Shown here: piece by piece, positions 1 through 6,462 of the stretch
Layout of the letters: the number at the start of each line of letters is the position of its first letter
Numbering within the stretch: position 1 is the stretch's first letter
NCBI GenBank assembly: GCA_016342385.1
Contig: JAEINM010000200.1
Location: forward strand, 1-7,323
Length of the DNA: 7,323 nucleotides
Reading direction: 5' to 3'
From: Spirochaetaceae bacterium
GTDB taxonomy: Bacteria; Spirochaetota; Spirochaetia; DSM-2461
Notes under the pieces: generated by a model
What the model saw: the letters and a program-made list of their open reading frames with translations, nothing else
The model's database searches: none
Told to the model about the DNA's origin: nothing
Made by a program: the position numbers and the translations under genes

Positions 1-147
1 AAAATAACTTATGGGAAAATGGTAAGAATTTTGAGTTTTTTTCATTCAGAAAGGGTTAAAGAAAAAGCCGGAATAATCGGTAATCGTGTTTCTTTAGAGA
101 AAGGAACCTATAGAGCGTTAGAGCTTATTCAGAGTTTTTTTCAATGA
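1..147 (+). CDS. 3' end of an unidentified gene (partial)
   Basis: An open frame enters from the left edge and runs 48 codons to a TGA. The other two plus frames are closed by stops within the first 60 bases. The visible C-terminus is basic and mixed hydrophobic, with a stretch reading VKEKAGIIGNRVSLEKGTYR, and it ends in a likely amphipathic helix (ALELIQSFFQ). I do not recognise the family and assign no function. An open run of this length can occur by chance in A/T-rich DNA, but the amino-acid composition looks protein-like. No hairpin terminator follows it, only two T-runs, so transcripts may read on towards the cyclase gene 71 bases downstream. Confidence 0.55.
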   Translation, partial: KITYGKMVRILSFFHSERVKEKAGIIGNRVSLEKGTYRALELIQSFFQ

Positions 148-218
148 AATAGAACTTTTTTTCTCCGTATTCATTCCTTAATATTATTAAACTCTCCAAG
201 TACACCGAAAAGGATAAT

Positions 219-1502
219 ATGGGGCTTCAAACTGATCAATTAATTTTTAACAGAGAAAAACAGGGAATTACAATCTCTATAACAGCAAAAATACTGACTT
301 TAATTGTTTTTATTCTTATGCAGATTTCTCTGAGTCATGACAGTGAGGAACTGAATCTGGTTCTCACCATAGTAGGACCGGCACTTATAATTCTTATCAT
401 AGCTTTCTTTATTTTATTGAAAGTGAAGAGAATACATTTTATCGGAGCTTTGTCTCTTCTTATCGATATTGCCATTATCACTGTACTCCCTTTTATCTGG
501 TATAACTCTGTGGGAGGGGAAGCCCTTATTCCCCGGACCTATCTCCTAAAAACAGCCATACCCTATATTGTTTATTTGCTCATGGTGGTGAATACACTGA
601 CTATCAGGCCCGTATATCCGCTTATATTGTCAATTTCTGCTACGGGATATTTTATTTTTCTCTTTGTATATGCTGCTCAGGATCCCCGCTTTCAGATCAC
701 TCATAATATGGTAGAATCCCTCATGGGACCGGCGACAAGCATTTATCTCTATTCAGCTTTTGTCGTCATGATTTTTTTCACCGGGATAGTTCTGGCATTT
801 CTGGCCTGGCAGGCTAGAAAAACCATCATTCAATCGGCCGTCAGTGAAGTCCAGAACAACCAGTTAAGCCGGTATTTCTCTCCCAATGTGGCTGAGGAAA
901 TTATGAATGAAGAGGAATCTTTCTTTAAACCCGGTGGAAAATCACAGGAGGTCGCCGTATTTTTCAGTGATATACGGGGATTCACCAGAATAAGTGAAGA
1001 ATATCCGGCAAACGAGGTTTTCGATCTGCTAACCGATTATCACAGCTTTATGGCTTCTATACTATTCAAATATGGAGGGACTCTGGATAAGTTTATGGGT
1101 GACGGAATTCTGGCTACATTCGGGACCCCCTATTCTACAGCTGATGATGCAGAGAATGCTTTGCAGGCGGCCGTTGAAATGCGCGAGGCTCTGGAGACAT
1201 TTAATGAAAAGAGGAAAAATCAGGGGCTTTTTACCATCGAGCACGGAATCGGGATACATTATGGCCCGGTTATTGTGGGGAATATCGGTATGAAAGACCG
1301 TTTGGAATACACAGTTATCGGAGACACGGTCAATATAGCCAGTCGTGTAGAGAGTGCCTGTAAGCCTTTAAATGAGGATATTCTGATAACTGAGAGTATA
1401 GTCGATAAACTGCCTGTGGGATTTGTTTTGAAAAAGCTGAAAAGAGTGCGTTTTAAAAATAAATCGGAACCCTTCCAGCTCTATGGAGTTGCAGAGAATT
1501 AA
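219..1502 (+). CDS. Membrane-anchored class III adenylate cyclase
   Basis: Predicted to convert ATP to cAMP and pyrophosphate at the inner membrane, with the catalytic domain in the cytoplasm. The N-terminal half has about six hydrophobic helices (roughly residues 22-38, 47-68, 75-95, 110-128, 132-152, 176-198), forming a membrane domain I cannot assign to a named sensor family. A linker with RYFSPNVAEEI (218-228) precedes the cyclase homology domain (about 244-424). Catalytic residues are all present: metal-binding D251 (FFSDIRGFT) and D295 (KFMGDG), transition-state N372 and R376 (VNIASR). The base-selecting pair is K291 with T365, the combination typical of class IIIb adenylate rather than guanylate cyclases. 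The active site forms as a homodimer in this family. The start ATG follows AAAAGGA at 208-214. Its TAA overlaps the stop of the opposing cupin relic. The sensed signal is unknown. Confidence 0.93.
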   Translation: MGLQTDQLIFNREKQGITISITAKILTLIVFILMQISLSHDSEELNLVLTIVGPALIILIIAFFILLKVKRIHFIGALSLLIDIAIITVLPFIWYNSVGGEALIPRTYLLKTAIPYIVYLLMVVNTLTIRPVYPLILSISATGYFIFLFVYAAQDPRFQITHNMVESLMGPATSIYLYSAFVVMIFFTGIVLAFLAWQARKTIIQSAVSEVQNNQLSRYFSPNVAEEIMNEEESFFKPGGKSQEVAVFFSDIRGFTRISEEYPANEVFDLLTDYHSFMASILFKYGGTLDKFMGDGILATFGTPYSTADDAENALQAAVEMREALETFNEKRKNQGLFTIEHGIGIHYGPVIVGNIGMKDRLEYTVIGDTVNIASRVESACKPLNEDILITESIVDKLPVGFVLKKLKRVRFKNKSEPFQLYGVAEN

Positions 1503-1663
1503 TCACTTCTATATCCACACATCTCCCCGGTGTTTAATTCAACAGAACTATCTCTGAAGTCTATTCTCATAGAACCATCAATGACTATGAATACTTCGTC
1601 GGTCTCTTTATGATTATGCCATGTGAAATCTCCCTGAATATGGACGATTAATTCTGGAAGATT
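1499..1663 (-). pseudogene. Remnant of a small cupin-domain protein
   Basis: On the minus strand an open stretch of 54 codons, bounded upstream by an in-frame TAG (1664-1666), encodes the core of a cupin beta-barrel. It includes IQGDFTWHNHKETDEVFIVI, then DGSMRIDFRDSSVELNTGEM, and then an unrelated tail CGYRSD before TAA. The pattern WHxHxxxDEVFxVxxGxMxIxFRD is that of the short single-domain cupins of about 110-120 residues, where the two histidines and the glutamate bind a metal. The usual first 25 or so residues and the final strands (the VPxGxxH part) are missing, and no in-frame ATG precedes the motif, so this is probably a relic trimmed at both ends. It lies 22 bases downstream of the lipoprotein gene. 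Its stop codon overlaps that of the cyclase. An expressed mini-protein from a rare start is possible but unlikely. Confidence 0.72.
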
Positions 1664-1685
1664 CTATAAAATTTTACAAGGATTT

Positions 1686-3275
1686 TTAACTCCCCCCTAT
1701 TTCAAATGTCAATGTCTTAGTAAATCCGTTATTCAAGTCTTCTATACTTATGACACAGGTTTCTCCCACTTCTCCTGCCGATGTCAGAATGTAGTTTGAA
1801 GTATCTGTTGGATTCTCATTTATATTTACGACCTGCCCGCCGCAGCTGCTGGAGATCAGATAGTCAGGATTCTGAGGCACATCCCCGGAGGAGGATAAAT
1901 AGACATGTAAATCCAAACTGTATTCTCCGCCGGCATTCAGGTTGATAGATTCTATTCCATCGGGATTTATCTGGCTGTCATTGACTATTATCCCGGGACG
2001 GACAGAATAGAAATCCCCGCTGTTGAAGGAGGTTTCGATCTTACCATTGGGTGAATCATTTGTATTGTCCTTAATATACAGTGTCAGGTCATGAGAACTG
2101 TTCCCTCTCCTGGGACTAAGATAATCGAGCCAGTAAAAGCTGTTGGCATAATCTGTGATCCCTCTCTGGATTTCCTGGAATTTATCAGCCAGATCATCGT
2201 AATCACTTATGGCGTAATTTCCCCCATTACCAAGCTGCTCCAGTACGGACGGTTCTATCTCATCACCCACTCCGACGGTAATAATTTTCTTCTCGCCTCT
2301 TGCGGTTAGAGCCTCACTTAATGTGGATGTACCCTGGGTATCACTTCCATCTGTCAGTAGAACAAGAAATCCCTGAGAGATTCTGCAGAGGGAATAATTA
2401 TCTGTCCAGTTGGACAATCCCTCCTGAATCGAACCGTAGAGGTTAGTGGAATTGTACCCTTGATCAATCGAATCTATTGCCGAATTCAGCTCAGAAACAT
2501 TATTGGAAAATTCAGAGATGAGTTTAGTATAAGAATCAGAGAAGGAATAAATCAGAAAATACTGGTTTCCCGTAGAACCATCTCCATAAGTGCCATTTGA
2601 GTTATCCGACAATTTAATCAATTCTTTTGCCCCCTCTTTTATATCATTTAAACTTGTCCCGACACTGGCGCTGTTATCGAGCATGATGACTGTGTAGAGG
2701 GAGTAGGGGATCTCATCGCGTTTCCGTATGCGCATGGCCGATTCCGTGGGTGAGACTTCCTCTCCATCCTCCTGTACGCCAAAATTCACAGTCCCTAAGG
2801 AGGATACAGCCATATCTGAGCTATTGGTAACCTGGAACATAATATTCACGTAACTGGGAGATGCTGTTGCAATCTCTCCTTGGGGAGTCAGTATATAGTA
2901 ATCCGCCAGGGCATTGGATGTAGGAGTTGATGTTATGGTTACTCCAGATGATATTAAACCGGTATAATCCACGGAATGAATGGTAAAGGAGTACTCAGTT
3001 TCATTGATAAGATTGTTTATTTCATAGATTTCAATACCTGTATCAATTTCAATCGGCATAAAATCACCGGGATTGTATTCTAAAAGCAGATAATCCGCAT
3101 TATGGGGATCTCTCCAGGTCAGAGTCACTCTCCCGTTTCCCGGCAGGGCTGTAAAAGCGGAGGGATCTCCAGCACCTCTGTCTGAAAAATAAGGCGTATG
3201 GGGACCATGGCATCCCGAAAGAAGGAATACCAATAGAGCTGTCATTAAAAAGGCTCTGAATAATTGCCGTTTCAT
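1686..3275 (-). CDS. vWA-domain lipoprotein with FN3 module
   Basis: A 529-residue exported lipoprotein, likely anchored in a membrane and facing the periplasm or cell surface. The signal peptide ends in a lipobox L19-S20-G21-C22. Residues about 38-118 look like a fibronectin type III fold (TLTWRDP, then an EYSFTI strand). A short all-beta region follows. A von Willebrand A domain spans roughly 192-375 with a complete MIDAS metal site: D200-x-S202-x-S204, T277 and D309 in LLTDGSD. This predicts divalent metal-dependent ligand binding. The C-terminal 100 residues appear Ig-like, with cysteines 478 and 507 able to form a disulfide. The ribosome site TAGGAG (3284-3289) sits 8 bases before the ATG. 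The partner is unknown; adhesion or envelope protein assembly are the usual roles of such proteins. It is unrelated in function, as far as I can see, to the reductase gene upstream. Confidence 0.88.
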   Translation of the reverse strand: MKRQLFRAFLMTALLVFLLSGCHGPHTPYFSDRGAGDPSAFTALPGNGRVTLTWRDPHNADYLLLEYNPGDFMPIEIDTGIEIYEINNLINETEYSFTIHSVDYTGLISSGVTITSTPTSNALADYYILTPQGEIATASPSYVNIMFQVTNSSDMAVSSLGTVNFGVQEDGEEVSPTESAMRIRKRDEIPYSLYTVIMLDNSASVGTSLNDIKEGAKELIKLSDNSNGTYGDGSTGNQYFLIYSFSDSYTKLISEFSNNVSELNSAIDSIDQGYNSTNLYGSIQEGLSNWTDNYSLCRISQGFLVLLTDGSDTQGTSTLSEALTARGEKKIITVGVGDEIEPSVLEQLGNGGNYAISDYDDLADKFQEIQRGITDYANSFYWLDYLSPRRGNSSHDLTLYIKDNTNDSPNGKIETSFNSGDFYSVRPGIIVNDSQINPDGIESINLNAGGEYSLDLHVYLSSSGDVPQNPDYLISSSCGGQVVNINENPTDTSNYILTSAGEVGETCVISIEDLNNGFTKTLTFEIGGS

Positions 3276-3302
3276 TTTTATTTCTCCTACATGCTTAAAA
3301 AG

Positions 3303-3317
3303 GGTAAGTGAATTACC
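3303..3317 (-). terminator. Weak candidate terminator after the aldo/keto reductase gene
   Basis: Read on the minus strand, GGTAA and TTACC flank a 5-base loop and are followed by C and five T residues. The stem is only 5 bp and A/T-rich, so termination would be partial at best. It lies between the reductase stop and the lipoprotein start, in the right orientation for the reductase transcript. Confidence 0.22.
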
Positions 3318-3319
3318 TC

Positions 3320-3351
3320 ATTATGCTTTTAAACACCGGGAAATATGACAA
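3320..3351 (-). promoter_or_regulatory. Tentative promoter for the vWA lipoprotein gene
   Basis: On the minus strand TTGTCA (3346-3351) resembles a -35 box and CATAAT (3320-3325) a -10 box, but the spacer is 20 bases, longer than the usual 16-18. The 84-base gap between the reductase and lipoprotein genes would leave room for a separate promoter. This rests on two hexamers only. Confidence 0.2.
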
Positions 3352-3359
3352 CTGTTACC

Positions 3360-4319
3360 TTATATTATGCGCAGGGCGAATTTCGGACAGGCCGGGATAC
3401 AGTATCCGCAGAGAATACAGTTTTCTTCAGATACAAGGGCTTTTCCCTCTTTTACAAAAATAGCTGATTGCTCACAGGTTTTCTCACATTCTCCACATCC
3501 GATGCAGAGATTATTAAAAACAAACAGTCTTTTCTCTATTGTACTCAGTCGGTAACTCAGTTCCTCTGAAACGGCCTGGTCTGTAAAAACCCGGATATTC
3601 ATTTCTACTTCTTCTTCTGATGTCATCCCCAAAGCGACAGCATCGACCAGAGGATTATCCTTCACCCATTTAAGGGCTTCTTCCGCCATCCCCTTCAGGT
3701 AACCGCCGCCCAGAGGTTTCATGGCGTAAAAACGGGCCCCTCTTTTTTTAATTTCCTTTATGACTTTAATCTGATCATCGAGAGTTCCGTCGGTCAGTCC
3801 GGTTCCCTTTTTATTAAACATAAGATGGTACCATTCCAGCCGTTCATCTCCAGAGAGAATTCCGGCACAGATTGTAGAATGTGTTGAAATTCCCAGGGCA
3901 CCGATTTTCCCAAGCCTTTTGGCTTCAGTCAGAGCATTTAATGCTCCGGATCTATCGAGAAAGTCCTCAGGCGAACGGACCGCATGAAGGAGAAACAGAT
4001 CTATGTAGGTAATATTCATCTCATCCATAGCCTCATTTATAGCCTCTTCCATCTCTTTGTAGGTTTTGCAGAGGGATTTTGTAGAGATAACCAGTTCATC
4101 CCGGTTGATTCCCGATTGTTCGATTCCAATTCGCACATGGGGATAAGAGCCGTACATCTGGGCTGTGTCTATCCATCTCAGTCCTTTTTTCAGAGCATAA
4201 GCTATGATTTTACCACCTTCCTCAGCAGGCATATTTCTCTGGAGAGGCGCCATTGTCAGGGATCCGAAAATCAATTGCGGGACTTCTTTGCCTAAAAATT
4301 GAATCATTTTAAAATTCAT
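3360..4319 (-). CDS. Aldo/keto reductase with C-terminal double [4Fe-4S] ferredoxin domain
   Basis: A cytoplasmic oxidoreductase of 319 residues. The first 250 or so form the aldo/keto reductase barrel, with the full catalytic tetrad: D51 and Y56 (WIDTAQMYGSY), K81 (ISTKS) and H112 (LLHAV). Members of this superfamily normally use NAD(P)H to reduce carbonyls. The last 50 residues are a bacterial ferredoxin module with two CX2CX2CX3C clusters, cysteines 272, 275, 278, 282 and 301, 304, 307, 311. This arrangement is common in reductases annotated as 4Fe-4S aldo/keto reductases in anaerobes, and suggests electron exchange with ferredoxin-like partners. The substrate cannot be read from the sequence. 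The start ATG has AAGGA 7 bases upstream (4327-4331). A second methionine at residue 5 lacks comparable spacing. The gene diverges from the small lysine-rich gene across an A/T-rich spacer. Confidence 0.92.
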   Translation of the reverse strand: MNFKMIQFLGKEVPQLIFGSLTMAPLQRNMPAEEGGKIIAYALKKGLRWIDTAQMYGSYPHVRIGIEQSGINRDELVISTKSLCKTYKEMEEAINEAMDEMNITYIDLFLLHAVRSPEDFLDRSGALNALTEAKRLGKIGALGISTHSTICAGILSGDERLEWYHLMFNKKGTGLTDGTLDDQIKVIKEIKKRGARFYAMKPLGGGYLKGMAEEALKWVKDNPLVDAVALGMTSEEEVEMNIRVFTDQAVSEELSYRLSTIEKRLFVFNNLCIGCGECEKTCEQSAIFVKEGKALVSEENCILCGYCIPACPKFALRII

Positions 4320-4371
4320 GGATTATTCCTTATGAGGTATTGGAGAATTTATAGTCTTATAATAAAAAAAG

Positions 4372-4401
4372 TCTACAAAAAATACAATTCTGCATTATAT
4401 T
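4372..4401 (+). promoter_or_regulatory. Tentative promoter of the small lysine-rich gene
   Basis: The 133-base spacer between the divergent reductase and small gene is very A/T-rich. On the plus strand TCTACA (4372-4377) and TATATT (4396-4401), 18 bases apart, resemble -35 and -10 boxes with 4 and 5 matches to consensus. A second TATAAA (4401-4406) overlaps. In such A/T-rich DNA these matches are weak evidence. The reductase promoter must lie in the same spacer on the other strand, but I cannot place it. Confidence 0.28.
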
Positions 4402-4440
4402 ATAAATACAGATTTTCCCGGTTTTAAAACTTTAACTATA

Positions 4441-4446
4441 AAGGAG
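4441..4446 (+). promoter_or_regulatory. Strong ribosome binding site of the small lysine-rich gene
   Basis: AAGGAG lies 6 bases before the ATG at 4453. It is the strongest Shine-Dalgarno match in the window, and it is the main reason to treat the very short frame behind it as a real gene. Confidence 0.75.
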
Positions 4447-4452
4447 ATAACT

Positions 4453-4560
4453 ATGGGTGACAAAGGAAAAAAAGATAAGGGTCAGAAAGATAAACCCAAA
4501 GAAGCGCAACATACTCTAAAAGAGAAAAGAAAAATCAAAAAAGACAAAAAGAAAACATGA
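4453..4560 (+). CDS. Small, highly lysine-rich protein (35 aa), function unknown
   Basis: A 35-codon gene beginning MGDKGKKDKGQKDKPKEAQ. It contains 15 lysines and one arginine against six acidic residues, a net charge near +10, and has no aromatic residue and no cysteine. It should be disordered and could bind RNA, DNA or ribosomes, though nothing in the sequence proves this. Support for a real gene: AAGGAG 6 bases upstream, a promoter-like spacer, a clean TGA, and a strong intrinsic terminator starting 6 bases after the stop. From memory, short MGDK-starting lysine-rich proteins occur in several bacterial phyla, usually unannotated; I could not check that here. It forms its own transcription unit between two minus-strand genes. 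An alternative is a small regulatory RNA that happens to contain this frame. Confidence 0.72.
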   Translation: MGDKGKKDKGQKDKPKEAQHTLKEKRKIKKDKKKT

Positions 4561-4566
4561 TATCAT

Positions 4567-4590
4567 ACAGGGACCTTCCGGTCCCTGTTT
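4567..4590 (+). terminator. Intrinsic terminator of the small lysine-rich gene
   Basis: ACAGGGACC (4567-4575) and GGTCCCTGT (4580-4588) form a perfect 9-bp stem around a TTCC tetraloop, and the 3' arm runs straight into TTTT then AAATT. It starts 6 bases after the TGA. On the minus strand the same hairpin is followed by ATGATATC rather than a T-run, so it would end the CPBP protease transcript only poorly. Confidence 0.87.
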
Positions 4591-4610
4591 TAAATTAGTA
4601 CAATTATTTT

Positions 4611-5438
4611 TTATAAGATCTCCTTTTTTACTGATACATTCTTGAAATATTGATGGAGAAAGTAAAACCCCAGAATGCAGAGGAGAATCCCTGTTAAATC
4701 AAGCCAGAAGGGCTGTAATTCAAACTGATCTGGAGGATTTATTTCCATTGCAAAATATCTGACAGATATAAGAGCCATCAGATTGTTGAGTGTATGCCCC
4801 AGAATCGGCAGGATGATGGATTCTGTTTTTACAGCGATCCAGCCGAAGATCAGTCCCAGAAGAAAAGCTGTGAGGAATTGCCAGGGATTGAGGTGAACCA
4901 GACCAAATAAGAGGCTGGAGATAAAAATACTTTTATGGGGAGAATAATGCCTTTTCAGGCCGAAAAGAATAAATCCTCTAAACAGAATCTCTTCACAGAC
5001 GGCGGGAATAATCACTATGAGAAGTAGGGATAGTAATAGGGAATCGAGAGTAAAGGCCTGATTGAAAATATCGACGAGAAATGATGGCATCGGCAGAATA
5101 AAGTATAAGAGGTAATTGATTTCTGAAAAAACCAGAGTGGCTCCGCTGAAAAGGACAAGAAATAGAAAAATAACAGTAGGATTCAATTTCTGCCATTGGA
5201 AAAAGTGGACTTTTTTCACATAAGATTTCTTTATGAGATATTTGATCATGAGTATGTAGACTGTCATCAGGCACAGAATGAACACAATATTTCCCATCGT
5301 TTCTGAAAGGACAATACCGGTCACCGATAATCCATATAACAAGACTTCGGTTAGAATCCCGGAAAGAAGATGAAGTCCTGTAAAAGCCAGGCAGAGATGT
5401 ATGACATTTTTTATTGAGGGATAGTCTTTGTTCTGCAT
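4611..5438 (-). CDS. CPBP-family intramembrane metalloprotease (CAAX/Abi type)
   Basis: A 275-residue polytopic membrane protein with about seven or eight hydrophobic segments and the three signatures of the CPBP (Rce1-like) family: E149-E150-x3-R154 (EEILFRG), F178-x3-H182 (FGLVH), and H215-x3-N219 (GHTLNN). The glutamate and histidines are the catalytic and metal-linked residues in this family. Bacterial members are poorly characterised; some process peptides or act in bacteriocin self-immunity, others have unknown targets. No peptide or bacteriocin gene is adjacent here, so no substrate is suggested. The ribosome site is weak: no AGGAG-like stretch stands at normal distance before the ATG, the nearest purine run being TAGAG about 10 bases away. 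It lies 87 bases downstream of map on the same strand. Confidence 0.9.
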   Translation of the reverse strand: MQNKDYPSIKNVIHLCLAFTGLHLLSGILTEVLLYGLSVTGIVLSETMGNIVFILCLMTVYILMIKYLIKKSYVKKVHFFQWQKLNPTVIFLFLVLFSGATLVFSEINYLLYFILPMPSFLVDIFNQAFTLDSLLLSLLLIVIIPAVCEEILFRGFILFGLKRHYSPHKSIFISSLLFGLVHLNPWQFLTAFLLGLIFGWIAVKTESIILPILGHTLNNLMALISVRYFAMEINPPDQFELQPFWLDLTGILLCILGFYFLHQYFKNVSVKKEIL

Positions 5439-5490
5439 AATGGGTTTACTCTAGAACTGTGTGACAGAAAAATCAATAAAAATATTAGAG

Positions 5491-5519
5491 CCCTCCCAGA
5501 GGATATACACCGGGCAGGG
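5491..5519 (-). terminator. Possible weak terminator between map and the CPBP gene
   Basis: The G/C-rich blocks CCCTCCC (5491-5497) and GGGCAGGG (5512-5519) can pair over 7 bp with one bulged C (5515) around a 14-base loop. Read on the minus strand, the hairpin is followed by CTCTAATATTTTTATTG, which is T-rich but interrupted. This may attenuate rather than stop transcription from map into the protease gene. Confidence 0.27.
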
Positions 5520-5525
5520 GATAAA

Positions 5526-6272
5526 TTATTTTACAGTCAGAATCTCACAGCCCTTTTCCGTCACTGCTATTGTATGCTCAAAATGACAGGAAGGCTGCTT
5601 ATCTATTGTTTCGACAGTCCAGTCATCACTGAGGACTCTCACATCATCTCTCCCCAGGTTGATCATCGGTTCTATGGTTATAACCATATTTTCCTTTAAT
5701 CTCTGCCTGTAGCGGGATGAATAATAATTCAGTACAGTTGGTTCTTCATGAATATCATAGCCCACACCATGACCGCAGAAATCCCGGACTATACCATATT
5801 CGAATGATTTAATGTACTCTTCAATAACCCTGCCTATTTCATTGACTCTCATTCCTGAATGAACAGTATCAATTCCAAGGTACAGGGCCTTCTCTGTTCT
5901 TTCCAGTAGAAGTTTCTCCTTCTTACCAATAGTCCCTACGGCAAAAGTCCTGGCAGAATCAGTCATCAGGCCTTTCAGGCTGATTGTACAGTCCAGACCG
6001 ACGATATCTCCTTCTTTCAGTTTTCTCTTTGAAGGGATTCCGTGAATGACCTGTTCGTTTATTGAAACACAAAGGGTTGATGGAAATCCCTTATAGCCTT
6101 TCTGTTCGGGTACGGCATTGTTCTTTAATAGAAAATTTTCCGCCAGCTTATCCAGCTCCAGACCGGAGATCCCCGGCTGAACATAGGGTTCCAGGTAATC
6201 GTACATCAGAGCCAGGAGAGTGCCGCACTCTCTCATCACTTGTATTTCATCATCCGATTTTATATATATCAT
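5526..6272 (-). CDS. map: Methionine aminopeptidase, type I
   Basis: Cytoplasmic enzyme that removes the initiator methionine from new proteins whose second residue is small. It has 248 residues, the normal length for a bacterial type I enzyme without extensions. All five metal ligands are in place: D94 (GLDCT), D105 (TDSARTF), H168 (GHGVG), E201 (TIEP) and E232 (FEHT). The substrate-positioning H77 (VIHGIP) is also present. The segment around the first ligands (GLDCTISLKGLMTD) departs a little from the usual IDV-type wording but keeps the spacing. The ATG has AGGATGAG just upstream (AGGA at 6280-6283 on the plus strand). A minus-strand TATAAT at 6346-6351 gives a probable promoter with a leader of roughly 65 bases. 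It is not next to ribosomal protein or secY genes, its common setting in many bacteria, so it may be a lone or second copy. Confidence 0.95.
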   Translation of the reverse strand: MIYIKSDDEIQVMRECGTLLALMYDYLEPYVQPGISGLELDKLAENFLLKNNAVPEQKGYKGFPSTLCVSINEQVIHGIPSKRKLKEGDIVGLDCTISLKGLMTDSARTFAVGTIGKKEKLLLERTEKALYLGIDTVHSGMRVNEIGRVIEEYIKSFEYGIVRDFCGHGVGYDIHEEPTVLNYYSSRYRQRLKENMVITIEPMINLGRDDVRVLSDDWTVETIDKQPSCHFEHTIAVTEKGCEILTVK

Positions 6273-6330
6273 ATTCTCATCCTATAGTGCTTTCCAATTC
6301 TTGACATGGACTTAAGATTAAACTTCTTTG

Positions 6331-6351
6331 TAGTACTTATGAAGTATTATA
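6331..6351 (-). promoter_or_regulatory. Probable map promoter (-10) with an overlapping palindrome
   Basis: On the minus strand a perfect TATAAT lies at 6346-6351. No good -35 hexamer stands 16-18 bases upstream (CTGATC is the nearest), so an extended or activator-assisted promoter is possible. An imperfect inverted repeat overlaps it: on the plus strand TAGTACTT (6331-6338) and AAGTATTA (6342-6349) around ATG, 7 of 8 positions complementary. A regulator bound there would cover the -10 and start site. The regulator is unknown. Confidence 0.42.
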
Positions 6352-6416
6352 CTTTTTTTTTAAACCTGGATCAGAAAAAAACCGGGGTTATATTAAAAAA
6401 ATAGAGCAGCCACAAG

Positions 6417-6449
6417 AATATGACCGCATAAACCTTCTGCGGTCATATT
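6417..6449 (-). terminator. Perfect 12-bp hairpin after msrA, probable terminator or 3' stabiliser
   Basis: AATATGACCGCA (6417-6428) and TGCGGTCATATT (6438-6449) are exactly complementary across a 9-base loop, beginning 13 bases past the msrA stop. On the minus strand the 3' arm is followed by CTTGTGGCTGC and only about 15 bases later by a run of seven T residues. The lack of an immediate T-run is atypical for an intrinsic terminator, so it could instead protect the 3' end of the msrBA transcript. It separates msrA from the map promoter. Confidence 0.55.
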
Positions 6450-6462
6450 GATATGGTCAGAA

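Noticed and set aside
123..170. Two T-runs after the partial first gene as an intrinsic terminator
   Set aside because: No G/C-rich stem precedes either run, so a terminator cannot be supported.
2091..2309. A 72-codon plus-strand open frame inside the vWA lipoprotein gene
   Set aside because: It lies opposite the vWA core with its conserved MIDAS residues and has no ribosome site or known motif.
3984..4295. A 103-codon plus-strand open frame opposite the aldo/keto reductase gene
   Set aside because: The minus-strand frame has the full catalytic tetrad and both iron-sulfur motifs; the plus-strand translation has no recognisable domain and is a shadow.
6301..6306. A perfect TTGACA on the plus strand
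   Set aside because: The hexamer 17 bases downstream is TTCTTT, not a -10 box, and no plus-strand gene follows; it is probably chance within the map leader.
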